Below, one piece after another: positions 8,571-16,971 of a stretch of DNA of 37,446 nt; position 1 is the first letter of the stretch; every line of letters begins with the position of its first letter. The notes beneath the pieces were generated by a model. That model did no database searches and was not told the origin of the DNA. It saw only the letters and a program-made list of their open reading frames with translations. Where the stretch lies: assembly GCA_003142035.1 (NCBI GenBank), contig PLOF01000043.1, positions 129,529-166,974 on the forward strand, in the 5' to 3' direction. Source of the DNA: Candidatus Dormiibacterota bacterium. Its GTDB lineage: Bacteria > Chloroflexota > Dormibacteria > Aeolococcales > Aeolococcaceae. The position numbers and the translations under genes are program-made.

Positions 8571-9587
8571 TCAGAGCGACGTCTCGATCGCCGCCAGGAC
8601 GTCCTCCACGCGGATCTGCTCCATCATCGCGCCCGGTCCGCGCACGAGATGGTGGCCGCGGTGCTGGGGCAGCGCCTGGATCAGCCGGTGCTCGGCGCCG
8701 TAGGCGCCCCGCCGGCGCCCGTCGGTCGGGCCGAAGAGGCCGATGGTCGGTGTCCCGACCGCGGCGGCGAGGTGGAGAAAAGGCGAGTCCCCGCAGATGA
8801 CCAGATCGCAGAGCTGGAACAGCGCAGCCGTCCCCAGCATGTCGAGCTGGCCGGTGAGGTCGGCGTGAGGGGCGGCGATGTCCGTCGCCGCCGTCGTCGC
8901 GGCCTCCTCGTCCTCCGCCGTCCCCACGAAGACGATCCCGGCTCCGTGGCGGGTGGCGAGCTGGTTGGCGAGGTGGGCCCAGCGCTCCGGGTCCCAGCCG
9001 GTGGTGTTGGAGTCGGCCCCGCGCAGGTCGGCGTGGCCGGTGCCCGGGGCCAGGGCGACCAGCAGCCTGCCGTCGGCGACGGCGGTGCTGTGGAGCTGGA
9101 CCAGAGCCTGCTGGGAGGCCGCTGGGCCGGGGTCCAGGAGGGGCTCATGCCGCTCCGCCGTGATGCCCAGGAGGTGGGCGATGCGGAGCCAGGTCGCCGC
9201 CTGGTTCTCGCCCCGTTGCGGCGCTACGTGGTCGCTCAGCAGGGCGGTGGTCAGCCCGCCGCCGGCGCCGAGCCGGCGGGCGAATCCCGCCAGGTAGACG
9301 AGGATGCGGGGCCTCGCCCCGGTGCCGCAGATGATTGCGACGTCGAAGCGCACGCGCCGCAGCCACGCCCATGCGGCCAGCCCCCCGATCGGCGAGGCGG
9401 AGGGGTCCAGGCCCCGGAGGGTGATCACCTCGCTCGGGCCCGCCAGGGCGCGCGCGACCTGGGCCGCGGCGGGCGCGCATGCGAGCGTGATCTCCGCCGC
9501 CGGGAACCCGGCGGCGAGCGTCCGCAGTAGCGGCGAGGCCTGCAGGGTCTCCACCTGGCGGCCCCACACCAGCACCAGAACTCTCAT
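8571..9587 (-). CDS. Glycosyltransferase family 9 (heptosyltransferase-like)
   Basis: A 338-residue protein with the GT-B fold signatures of family 9: N-terminal MRVLVLVWGRQVETLQASPLLRTL, an LVALAPGTGHAD central strand, then LVICGDSPFLHLAAAVGTPTIGLFGPTDGRRRGAYG, the nucleotide-sugar binding core. Family 9 enzymes add heptose or related sugars to lipopolysaccharide or surface glycans. In a lineage without evident LPS genes here, a surface polysaccharide or glycolipid acceptor is likely, but the substrate cannot be read from sequence. The frame is open 29 codons further, but the family starts at MRVLVLVWG (9587). No clear Shine-Dalgarno precedes it. It is divergent from argF and its stop lies 13 bases from the convergent mreB-like gene. 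Confidence 0.88.
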   Translation of the reverse strand: MRVLVLVWGRQVETLQASPLLRTLAAGFPAAEITLACAPAAAQVARALAGPSEVITLRGLDPSASPIGGLAAWAWLRRVRFDVAIICGTGARPRILVYLAGFARRLGAGGGLTTALLSDHVAPQRGENQAATWLRIAHLLGITAERHEPLLDPGPAASQQALVQLHSTAVADGRLLVALAPGTGHADLRGADSNTTGWDPERWAHLANQLATRHGAGIVFVGTAEDEEAATTAATDIAAPHADLTGQLDMLGTAALFQLCDLVICGDSPFLHLAAAVGTPTIGLFGPTDGRRRGAYGAEHRLIQALPQHRGHHLVRGPGAMMEQIRVEDVLAAIETSL

Positions 9588-9674
9588 TGGATGCCGTAAC
9601 CGTAGCAATGATGGGAGGGGGAATTGCGGAACCCACACGCCGCTAGCAGCGTGGGGTGCGAACATAGGCCTCAA
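9588..9674. promoter_or_regulatory. Divergent intergenic region with imperfect hairpin upstream of argF
   Basis: The region between the glycosyltransferase and argF contains an inverted repeat (9631-9640 with 9649-9657, one bulged base, arms ACCCACACGC and GCGTGGGGT) around a GCTAGC core. It could be an operator or an RNA hairpin in the argF leader. I see no match to a canonical arginine box. Confidence 0.4.
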
Positions 9675-10646
9675 ATGGGTTCCCTGGCGGGACGCGATCT
9701 GATCTCAATCGCCGATCTCTCCGCAGCCGAGATCACCGAGGTCCTGGACGTGGCCTCAGCGCTGAAGGCTGGCGCGGATCCCGGCCGCCCCCTTGCCGGC
9801 CGCAACCTGGCCATGATCTTCCAGCGGCCGAGCAATCGCACCAGGGTCTCCTTCGAGGTGGCCGTGCGGCACCTCGGCGGGCATCCCATCCCGCTCTTCA
9901 ACAGCGAGATCCAGATCGGCGAGCGGGAGTCGACGGCGGACATCAGCCGCATCCTCGACCGCTACGTCGACGGCATTGTGGCCCGGCTCAGCCACCATCG
10001 GGACCTGGTCACCATGGCGCGCGCAGCCCGCGGTCCGGTGGTCAACGCCATGACCGACCGCGAGCATCCCTGCCAGGTGCTCGCCGACTGCCTGACCGTC
10101 CGGGAGCTGCTCGGCCACCTGGCGGGCGCCCGGGTCTGCTACGTGGGCGATGGCAACAACGTCTGCACCTCCTGGATCTATGCGGCCAGCCTGCTCGGGA
10201 TCGACCTGCGCGTGGTCGGGCCGGAGGGCTACGAGCCGCACCCCGCGGTGCTGGAGCGCGCCGAGGCGCTCGCCGGCGGCGGTTCGACGGTCCGCCTCTC
10301 CCATGAGGCGGCCGCGAGCCTCGAGGACGCCGAGATCATCTACACCGACGTCTGGACCAGCATGGGGCAGGAGGCGGAGCAGCAGCAGCGTCGCGACGAC
10401 TTTGCCCACCTGCAGGTCAACGACGGCCTGCTCGCCCAGGCTCCGCCGACCGCGAAGGTCATGCACTGCCTGCCCGCTCACCGCGGTGAGGAGATTACGG
10501 ACTCGGTCCTCGACGGTCCCCAGTCGGTGGTGTTCGACCAAGCCGAGAACCGGCTCTGGGCGCAGGAGGCGCTGCTCAGCCTGATCTTCAGCGGTGAGCT
10601 CCCCACTGGCCGCGCGGCCGGCCGGGGCGGCCTGATTCCCTCATGA
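9675..10646 (+). CDS. argF: Ornithine carbamoyltransferase
   Basis: A 323-residue enzyme of arginine synthesis that makes citrulline from ornithine and carbamoyl phosphate. The carbamoyl-phosphate motif reads PSNRTRVSFE (usual STRTR, so Thr is Asn), and HPCQVLADCLTV supplies the HPxQ motif. DVWTSMGQE and MHCLPAHRGEEI are the ornithine-binding signatures that separate this enzyme from aspartate carbamoyltransferase. The frame extends 17 codons upstream, but the ATG at 9675 fits the family start. Its TGA overlaps the cdaA ATG (ATGA), so it is co-transcribed with the c-di-AMP genes. No other arginine genes are nearby. A catabolic or acetylornithine role is possible but less likely. Confidence 0.92.
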   Translation: MGSLAGRDLISIADLSAAEITEVLDVASALKAGADPGRPLAGRNLAMIFQRPSNRTRVSFEVAVRHLGGHPIPLFNSEIQIGERESTADISRILDRYVDGIVARLSHHRDLVTMARAARGPVVNAMTDREHPCQVLADCLTVRELLGHLAGARVCYVGDGNNVCTSWIYAASLLGIDLRVVGPEGYEPHPAVLERAEALAGGGSTVRLSHEAAASLEDAEIIYTDVWTSMGQEAEQQQRRDDFAHLQVNDGLLAQAPPTAKVMHCLPAHRGEEITDSVLDGPQSVVFDQAENRLWAQEALLSLIFSGELPTGRAAGRGGLIPS

Positions 10647-11512
10647 CTGAATTCATCCACAGCGCCCTGGTCTTCCTCGGGGCGGTCGGCATCCGTGACC
10701 TCGTCGATATCGTCATCGTCGCCTTCCTGCTGTATCAGCTCTTCAAGCTGATCCGGGGCACGCAGGCAGTGCAGCTGCTGGTCGGGCTGGCGGTGCTGCT
10801 CCTGATCGGGCTGCTCGCCGAGGTCTTCCAGCTCCGCCTCCTCCAGTTCATCTTCGCCAACGCCGGGACAGCGATCCTGATCGGCGTCATCGTCCTCTTC
10901 CAGCCCGAGCTGCGCCGGGCACTGGACCAGGTCGGGCGGCTGGGCACGGTGCGTTTCATCATGGGACGGCACAACGCCCAGCCGGTGGCACGGACCGTGG
11001 AGGAGGTGATCCGGGCCGCGGCCACCCTCAGCGAGGGGCGAACCGGCGCTCTGATCGTCTTCGAGCGCGAGACCGGCCTGGAGAATGTCGCGGTGAGCGG
11101 GGTGAGGGTCAATGGCGACGTCACCGCCGAGATCCTCACCACCATCTTCTTCATTGGCTCGCCGCTCCACGACGGAGCCGTCATCATCCGCGACACCCGG
11201 CTGATCGCCGCCGGCTGCGTGCTCCCCCTCGCCGAGGCGCTTCCCGGGGTCGGCCGGATGGGCACGCGGCACCGCGCCGCCCTCGGTCTCACCCTCCAGT
11301 CCGACGCCGTGATCCTGATCGTCAGCGAGGAGACCGGGCTGATCAGCCTCGCCTACGGCGGCAAGCTCTACCGTGGCCTGGACCACGACAAGCTCCAGGA
11401 GATGCTGACCACGCTGGTGCTCCGACCGGTGACCCGCCGGCCCGGTGCCGGCATCCGGCCCCTGGTCCGGAGCGGGGCGGCACTGCGGGCGCTGGGCCGG
11501 CGCAACCCCTGA
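10643..11512 (+). CDS. cdaA: Diadenylate cyclase CdaA (membrane DAC)
   Basis: A 289-residue protein that condenses two ATP into cyclic di-AMP. Three membrane helices lie at about residues 20-36, 44-62 and 66-86, followed by the DAC domain with SPLHDGAVII (DGA at 177-179) and MGTRHRAALG (207-212), the two catalytic signatures. c-di-AMP controls K+ and osmolyte transport and cell-wall homeostasis. It overlaps argF by ATGA and is followed with a one-base TGATG overlap by the cdaR gene, the standard partner. In Bacillota the usual third gene is glmM, but here glmS follows cdaR. Confidence 0.96.
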   Translation: MTEFIHSALVFLGAVGIRDLVDIVIVAFLLYQLFKLIRGTQAVQLLVGLAVLLLIGLLAEVFQLRLLQFIFANAGTAILIGVIVLFQPELRRALDQVGRLGTVRFIMGRHNAQPVARTVEEVIRAAATLSEGRTGALIVFERETGLENVAVSGVRVNGDVTAEILTTIFFIGSPLHDGAVIIRDTRLIAAGCVLPLAEALPGVGRMGTRHRAALGLTLQSDAVILIVSEETGLISLAYGGKLYRGLDHDKLQEMLTTLVLRPVTRRPGAGIRPLVRSGAALRALGRRNP

Positions 11513-12525
11513 TGCCCGGTCTTGTCACTCGCAACTGGCGTCTCAAGCTGCTCGCCGTGGTGCTCGCGATCTTCAGCTGGGCCGGGGTCGTCCTGGCGAC
11601 CAATCCCCCGGGCACCCGTGCCGTGTCGCTCCCGGTGCCGCAGCCTCCGTCCCCGGAAGTCAGCCTGCCCGCCGGCTACATGCTCACCCAGCCGATCCCC
11701 AACCTCACGGTGGACATCACCGGGACCGAGGACCACCTCAACGCTTTCAGCGCATCGAGCCTCCAGGTCACCATCGACTACGACGTGATCCGGGCGGTCG
11801 GCCAGAATGTCCCCGCCACCGTCCGGCTACCGGTCAGGATCACCAACACCGACCCCAACATCGACCTCGACGACCCGCCGGCGTCGATCGAGGCGCAGGT
11901 CGACAGCTCGGGGTCGGCCAGTGAGCCCGTCCAGGTCGTGGTGAGCCATGCTCCGCCGCCGGGCTACCAGGACAACCCCGGGGTGGCGACCCCGGCCACG
12001 GTGACGGCCACTGGGCCGGAGCACGAGCTGGTCGGCATCGTGATCAAGACCCAGCCGATCGACCTCTCCAACCAGCGGGCAAACTTCGACGCGTCCAACA
12101 TCCTCGTCTACCCCTACAGCGCTCAGGGCAGGTACCTCTCCGACGTGAACCTCAGCCCGGCCGCGGTCAACGTGGCGATCACCGTGGTGGGGGTGGATAC
12201 CAGCCGGACGAGCTCCGTCGTGCTCGGTGTGATCACCGGAGCGGCCGCCGGCACCCAGGTCACCGTGGACACCTACAGTCCGATGACGGTGACGCTCACC
12301 GGCTCGCAGGACATCATCAACGGGGCCTCGCTGGCAACCTTGACCACCGGCGGCATCGACGTCGCCGGCCAGACCGGGACGGTGACCTACAAGGTGCCCA
12401 TCGAGCTCCCGACCGGGATCACCGCGAACCCCTCCACCGTGACGGCGACGATCACCGTGACCCTGCTTCCCACACCGACCCCGGCTCCCACCTCCACGCC
12501 GACGAGCTCGAGCGCCGCCACATGA
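11512..12525 (+). CDS. cdaR: CdaR-like YbbR-domain regulator of CdaA
   Basis: A 337-residue protein with one N-terminal membrane helix (about residues 8-28, LKLLAVVLAIFSWAGVVLAT). About three YbbR repeats outside the membrane follow (about 35-130, 140-230 and 232-320), each ending in a beta-rich stretch such as LSPAAVNVAITVVG. The last residues are a Thr/Pro/Ser-rich tail (PTPTPAPTSTPTSS). In Firmicutes CdaR binds CdaA and tunes its activity. The ATG overlaps the cdaA stop by one base, which supports coupled synthesis. The Thr/Pro tail is not usual and may reach into the wall. Confidence 0.9.
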   Translation: MPGLVTRNWRLKLLAVVLAIFSWAGVVLATNPPGTRAVSLPVPQPPSPEVSLPAGYMLTQPIPNLTVDITGTEDHLNAFSASSLQVTIDYDVIRAVGQNVPATVRLPVRITNTDPNIDLDDPPASIEAQVDSSGSASEPVQVVVSHAPPPGYQDNPGVATPATVTATGPEHELVGIVIKTQPIDLSNQRANFDASNILVYPYSAQGRYLSDVNLSPAAVNVAITVVGVDTSRTSSVVLGVITGAAAGTQVTVDTYSPMTVTLTGSQDIINGASLATLTTGGIDVAGQTGTVTYKVPIELPTGITANPSTVTATITVTLLPTPTPAPTSTPTSSSAAT

Positions 12526-12613
12526 GGCGTAACCGGGGCGCGGCCGCGCCCGTTGGACCTCGGAGGGGGCGGCAGAACCTGGAGGGAGACCTGGTGAGTG
12601 GAGCCTGCCGCTG
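12526..12613 (+). promoter_or_regulatory. glmS leader with short Shine-Dalgarno-led mini-ORF
   Basis: GGAGG at 12581-12585 lies eight bases before a GTG at 12594 that opens a six-codon frame (MSGACR). Its TGA (12612-12614) overlaps the glmS ATG by one base. The strong ribosome site is badly spaced for glmS itself, so ribosomes may reach glmS by termination-reinitiation. I see no glmS ribozyme core in this 88-base gap. Confidence 0.45.
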
Positions 12614-14452
12614 ATGTGCGGCATCATCGGCTATGTCGGGGCGCACCCGGCCACCCCCGTGCTCCTCGACAGCCTCCAGCGCCTCGAGTACCGCGGCTAC
12701 GACTCCGCGGGGATCGCGGTCCTCGACGGGGCCAATGGCGGGCGCCACACCGTGGTCAAGAGCGACCGCAAGGTGGCCGACCTGGTCGCCCGCTGCGAGC
12801 GCGACGGCATCCCGGAGGGGACGATCGGCATCGGGCACACGCGCTGGGCCACCCACGGCCGCCCGACGGTGGTCAACGCCCACCCGCACCACGACTGCAA
12901 GGGGCGGATCCAGCTCATCCACAACGGGATCATCGAGAACTACCGTGAGCTCCGCGCCGAGCTGGTCGCCCGCGGGCACCGGCTCAGCAGCGAGACCGAT
13001 ACCGAGGTGCTGGCCCACCTCATCGAGGAGCTGTTCACCGGGGACCTCGCCGAGGCGACCCGGGCTGCGCTCCGCCGCGTCGAGGGCGCCTACGCGCTGG
13101 TGGTCATCTCCGCGGACCAGCCCGACACCATCGTCGGCGCCCGCCGCAACGCGCCGCTGGTCGCGGCTTTCGGCGACGGCGAGGCCTTCCTGAGCAGCGA
13201 CATCACCGCGCTGATCCCCTACATCCGCAGGGTCACCCTGATCGGGGAGAACGAGGTGGTCGCCGGCACGCGCCAGGGACTGGTGATCACCTCGCTCGAC
13301 GGCACCCCGGTCACCCCGCGGACCATCGACGTCGACTGGAATGTCGAGCAGGCTCAGAAGGGTGGCTACCCGCACTTCATGCTCAAGGAGATGAACGAGC
13401 AGCCCGAGGCGGTCGAGAACGCCGTCCGTGGCCGCGTCGACGCCCAGGGAGAGGTCGACCTGGTGGGCCTGCTCGACGCGGTGTCGATCCCGGATCTGGA
13501 CGAGGTCCGCGTCATCGGCATGGGCTCCGCCTGGATCGCCGGGCTCTATACGGCCACCGCCATCCAGCAGCTGGCGCGGCTGCGCGCCGGCGTGGAAAAC
13601 GCCAGCGAGTTCCGCTACGGTGACCCCATCATCGACGGGCGCAGCCTGGTCGTCGCCATCTCCCAATCCGGCGAGACGGCCGACACCCTGGCGGCGGTCC
13701 GCGAGGCCAAGCGCCGCGGCGCCCGGGTGGTGGCCGTGACCAACGTCGTCGGCAGCGCCCTCTCGCAGGAGGCCGACGCCGTGCTCTTCATGCAGTCCGG
13801 GCCGGAGATCTGCGTGCTCGCCACCAAGACGCTGGTCGCCCAGATGGTCTGCGGTCTGCTCATCGCGCTCGCGATCGCCAGGGCGCGCGGAGCGCTCTCC
13901 GCGGAGCGGCATCGCGAGATCGTCTCCGAGCTTCTCCAGGTGCCCCAGCGGATCCGCACCTGCCTGGAGCTGGAGCCGCAGCTCGCCGAGATGGCCCAGC
14001 GCTACGCCCACGTCCGCAACACCATCTACATCGCCCGCGGGATTAACATCGCGACCGCCCTCGAGGGAGCGCTGAAGCTCAAAGAGGTCTCCTACATACA
14101 CGCCGAGGGCTACGCCGCCGGTGAGCTCAAGCACGGGCCGATCGCCCTCCTCGACTCCGAGGTGCCGGTGGTGGCGGTGGCCACCCGCTCCGCCACCCTC
14201 ACCAAGATGCTCAGCAGCATCGCCGAGGTGCGCGCCCGGGACGCTCCGGTGATTGCCGTGGTGACCGAGGGCGACCCCACCGTGGATGCTGAGCTGGCCC
14301 GTGACATGGTGCGCGTGCCGGAGTGCAGCGAGCTCATCTCGCCACTCATCAACGTCGTGCCGCTGCAGCTGTTCGCGTATCACGTGGCCGTCGAGCGCGG
14401 CTGTGACGTGGATCAGCCACGCAACCTGGCCAAGTCGGTGACGGTCGAGTAG
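12614..14452 (+). CDS. glmS: Glutamine-fructose-6-phosphate aminotransferase (isomerizing)
   Basis: A 612-residue protein, the usual length. It makes glucosamine-6-phosphate from fructose-6-phosphate and glutamine for peptidoglycan. The mature N-terminus begins with nucleophile Cys2 (MCGIIGYVG), followed by RGYDSAGIAV, HTRWATHGRP and HNGIIENYRELR of the glutaminase domain (residues 1 to about 235). Two SIS sugar-isomerase domains follow, with SQSGETADTLAA and IARGINIATALEGALKLKEVSYIHAEGYAAGELKHGPIAL. It ends with the typical PRNLAKSVTVE. It follows cdaR and abuts acpS/nnrD, so wall precursor supply and c-di-AMP synthesis share an operon. Confidence 0.97.
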   Translation: MCGIIGYVGAHPATPVLLDSLQRLEYRGYDSAGIAVLDGANGGRHTVVKSDRKVADLVARCERDGIPEGTIGIGHTRWATHGRPTVVNAHPHHDCKGRIQLIHNGIIENYRELRAELVARGHRLSSETDTEVLAHLIEELFTGDLAEATRAALRRVEGAYALVVISADQPDTIVGARRNAPLVAAFGDGEAFLSSDITALIPYIRRVTLIGENEVVAGTRQGLVITSLDGTPVTPRTIDVDWNVEQAQKGGYPHFMLKEMNEQPEAVENAVRGRVDAQGEVDLVGLLDAVSIPDLDEVRVIGMGSAWIAGLYTATAIQQLARLRAGVENASEFRYGDPIIDGRSLVVAISQSGETADTLAAVREAKRRGARVVAVTNVVGSALSQEADAVLFMQSGPEICVLATKTLVAQMVCGLLIALAIARARGALSAERHREIVSELLQVPQRIRTCLELEPQLAEMAQRYAHVRNTIYIARGINIATALEGALKLKEVSYIHAEGYAAGELKHGPIALLDSEVPVVAVATRSATLTKMLSSIAEVRARDAPVIAVVTEGDPTVDAELARDMVRVPECSELISPLINVVPLQLFAYHVAVERGCDVDQPRNLAKSVTVE

Positions 14453-15703
14453 ATGCACCGGCTGGTCGTCGGCGTGGACGTCACCTCGATCGACCGCATT
14501 GCGGCCGCGATGCGGCGCCATCCCCGCTTCGCGGAGAAGATCTTCACCGAGGCGGAGCGTCGCCGTGCCGGGTCAAGGCCGGAGCGCTTCGCCAGCCGGT
14601 GGGCGGCCAAGGAGGCGGTGATGAAGTGGTACGGCGGAGCCGGCCTGCGCATCCCCCCCTACCACGCCATCGAGGTGATCAACCGGCGGGGCGGCGCCCC
14701 CGAGGTCCGGGTGCACGGCCAGCCCACTGGGATCGCGATCAGCATGACCCATGACGCCGGGGTGGCGATCGCCGCGGCGGTGGCGCCGCTGGACGGTCCG
14801 GGCGGTCCGCTGGCGCTGCCCCCGCCCGAGGCACTGCGGCTGCCCGCCCGCCCCGCCACCGCTCACAAGGGGACCTTTGGCACCGTGGTCGTCATCGCCG
14901 GCGCGATGGGTACGGCAGGCGCGGCCGTGCTGGCCGGACGGGGGGCCGCCCGGGCCGGGGCCGGCCTGGTTCGCGTCTGCGTCCCGGCCGGGGTCCACCC
15001 CATGGTGGCGACGCTCTGCCTGGAGCTGATGGCGCACCCCCTCGGGGAGCCCGGCGCCTCCGGGCTCGATGCCGCCGGGGTGGTGGAGCTCCGCCAGGTC
15101 CACCTCCCGGTGGCGAGCGCCGCGGTGATCGGCCCCGGCCTCGGGCGCGCCCCGGCCACCGAGGCGGCCCTCCTGGACCTGCTGGCAACGCTCACCGTCC
15201 CCGCCGTGGTCGACGCCGACGGGCTCAACATTGCCGCTGCCGCCGGGTTTGACTGGCGGAGCTGCGCGGCGCCGCTGGTGCTGACCCCGCACCCGGCCGA
15301 GATGGCGCGCCTGGCCGGGCTGAGCACCGCCGAGGTCCAGGCCGACCGGGCCGGGCTGGCCGCCAGGTTCGCCGCCGAGCACGGCGTGACCCTGGTCCTC
15401 AAGGGGGCGGAGACGGTGGTCGCCGCCCCGGACGGTCGCATCCACGTCGACCGGCATCAGACTGTGGCCCTCGCCACCGGTGGGACCGGCGACGTCCTGA
15501 GCGGTGTCTGCGGAGCCATGCTCGCCGCCGGGCTGGATGGCTTCGACGCCGCCGTGGCGGCGGTCACCATCCACGCCGAGGCCGGCTGCCTGGTCGAGGC
15601 GGAGCGGGGAAGGGCGGGCGCCCTGGCCGGTGACGTCATCGAGATGCTCCCCGCCGCCCAGGAGCGGCTTCGCCGCGCATTGGAGCGTCTCGGGCGTGGA
15701 TGA
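14453..15703 (+). CDS. Fusion: holo-ACP synthase (AcpS) + ADP-dependent NAD(P)H-hydrate dehydratase (NnrD)
   Basis: A 416-residue two-domain protein. Residues 1 to about 112 are AcpS, which transfers 4'-phosphopantetheine from CoA to acyl carrier protein: VVGVDVTSIDRI with Asp9, FAEKIFTEAE, and RFASRWAAKEAVMK with Glu54 are the metal and substrate motifs. Residues from about 125 are NnrD, which repairs NAD(P)H hydrates: HKGTFGTVVVIAGAMGTAGAA, VVDADGLN, LTPHPAEMARLAGL and GGTGDVLSGVCGAML. NnrD is more often fused to the epimerase NnrE; no epimerase domain is visible here. The ATG directly abuts the glmS stop and its end overlaps alr by eight bases. In actinobacteria separate acpS and nnr genes occupy this place. 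Confidence 0.9.
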   Translation: MHRLVVGVDVTSIDRIAAAMRRHPRFAEKIFTEAERRRAGSRPERFASRWAAKEAVMKWYGGAGLRIPPYHAIEVINRRGGAPEVRVHGQPTGIAISMTHDAGVAIAAAVAPLDGPGGPLALPPPEALRLPARPATAHKGTFGTVVVIAGAMGTAGAAVLAGRGAARAGAGLVRVCVPAGVHPMVATLCLELMAHPLGEPGASGLDAAGVVELRQVHLPVASAAVIGPGLGRAPATEAALLDLLATLTVPAVVDADGLNIAAAAGFDWRSCAAPLVLTPHPAEMARLAGLSTAEVQADRAGLAARFAAEHGVTLVLKGAETVVAAPDGRIHVDRHQTVALATGGTGDVLSGVCGAMLAAGLDGFDAAVAAVTIHAEAGCLVEAERGRAGALAGDVIEMLPAAQERLRRALERLGRG

Positions 15704-16922
15704 GGGACGGGACGGCGGGCCCACGGCCCGGCGACTGGTGTGTCCGGCTCGGCCGGCCCACCGAGGGGCGGCGACCGCGTCTGCCGCCGTCCGGCAGCAG
15801 TGCACGCGATGGGCGGAAATTGACACGGCGGCCATCCGGCACAACCTTGGGGTGATCCGCGAGGTGGTGGGCGGCGGTGTTGCGGTCATGGCCATGGTCA
15901 AGGCCGGCGGCTACGGCCACGGGGACGCCCTCGCCGCGGCCGCTGCCCTGGACGGCGGTGCCTCCTGGCTCGGTGTCGCCTCCGCGGAGGAGGCCTTCCG
16001 CCTCCGGGCCGAGGGCTTCGCCTGCCCCATTCTCATCGTCGGCGGAGCCTCTCCGGCGCATCTCGCCGGGCTGGTCGCTGCCGATGTCGACCTCGCGGTC
16101 TGGGATCCGGACCAGGTTGCCGCCGTCGCGGCAATTGCCGGCGCCAAGCCGGCCCGCCTCCACCTCAAGATCGACAGCGGCATGGGCCGGCTCGGCGCCC
16201 TCCCCGCCCAGCTTCCGGAGCTGTTGGCCGCGGTCGAACGGGCCGGGGCGAGGGTCGAGCCGGTGGCGGCATTCACCCACTTCGCCGACGCCGAAGACGA
16301 CCCCGAGTACACCCTCGGTCAGGACGCGGTGTTCCTCGAGGCGGCCGCCTCACTGCAGCGACGCTGGCCGGGCCTGCTCCTCCATGCCGCCAGCAGCGCG
16401 GCCGCCCTCGGACTCCCCACGACCCGCCACGACCTGGTCCGCTGCGGCATCGCCATCTATGGCTACGCGCACGCGGGAGTCGAGGGGGCGGCCCGGCTCC
16501 GCCCGGCGATGTCCTTCCACGCCCGGGTGACCCAGGTCAAGACGTTGCGGGGCGGGCAGAGCGTCGGCTACGGGCGCACCTGGATCGCGGAGCGGGAAAC
16601 CCGCGTGGCCGCCATCGCGGCCGGCTACGCCGACGGCGTCCAGCGGGCCCAGTCGAACTGCGGCTCGGTGCTAGTGGGCGGCCACCGCTGCCCGATCATC
16701 GGGCGCGTCAGCATGGATCAGCTGACCGCCGACGTCTCGCTCGTCGAGGGGGTGAGGGCGGGTGACGAGGCGGTGCTCTTCGGCCGCCAGGGTGGCGGAT
16801 GGCTCGGCGCCGACGACGTCGCCTCCGCGGTCGGCACCATCAGCTATGAGGTGCTCTGTGCCGTGTCGGCGCGGGTGCCGCGGCTCCGGGTCGATGCCGG
16901 TGAGGGTCAGCCGGGCCCGTAG
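15696..16922 (+). CDS. alr: Alanine racemase
   Basis: A PLP enzyme giving D-alanine for peptidoglycan, 408 residues from the GTG at 15696 (usual 360-390). The PLP lysine is Lys69 in AMVKAGGYGHG, where most homologues have VKADAYGHG or VKANAYGHG. LHLKIDSGMGRLG, VGYGRTW, AAGYADG with the active-site Tyr, and RVSMDQLTADV are present. The chosen GTG overlaps the nnrD end and has GGAG ten bases upstream. GTG at 15738 is an alternative that trims a disordered, Arg-rich N-terminus. It is the last gene of the glmS-acpS/nnrD-alr run and converges on the CHAP gene 33 bases away. Confidence 0.93.
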   Translation: MDEGRDGGPTARRLVCPARPAHRGAATASAAVRQQCTRWAEIDTAAIRHNLGVIREVVGGGVAVMAMVKAGGYGHGDALAAAAALDGGASWLGVASAEEAFRLRAEGFACPILIVGGASPAHLAGLVAADVDLAVWDPDQVAAVAAIAGAKPARLHLKIDSGMGRLGALPAQLPELLAAVERAGARVEPVAAFTHFADAEDDPEYTLGQDAVFLEAAASLQRRWPGLLLHAASSAAALGLPTTRHDLVRCGIAIYGYAHAGVEGAARLRPAMSFHARVTQVKTLRGGQSVGYGRTWIAERETRVAAIAAGYADGVQRAQSNCGSVLVGGHRCPIIGRVSMDQLTADVSLVEGVRAGDEAVLFGRQGGGWLGADDVASAVGTISYEVLCAVSARVPRLRVDAGEGQPGP

Positions 16923-16971
16923 CGGGGGAGAGCCTGCGGCCGGTCCCGGTGAGGGTCAGCCCGGCCCGTAG
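16897..16971. repeat. 26-base direct repeat (25/26 identical) at two convergent 3' ends
   Basis: The segment 16897-16922, which ends alr (codons for AGEGQPGP and the stop), is repeated at 16946-16971 with one mismatch. There it forms the 3' end of the oppositely oriented CHAP gene. The repeat offset is 49 bases. This looks like a small tandem duplication that supplied one gene with its terminal codons. Confidence 0.8.

Noticed and set aside
8400-9530. 376-codon plus-strand frame across the glycosyltransferase
   Set aside because: Antisense to the clear family 9 glycosyltransferase and without any known motif.
12526-12613. glmS ribozyme in the glmS leader
   Set aside because: The gap is only 88 bases and partly a mini-ORF; no room for or sign of the conserved ribozyme core.
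12452-14521. 689-codon minus-strand frame opposite glmS
   Set aside because: Antisense shadow of glmS with His/Asp/Gly-rich low-information sequence.
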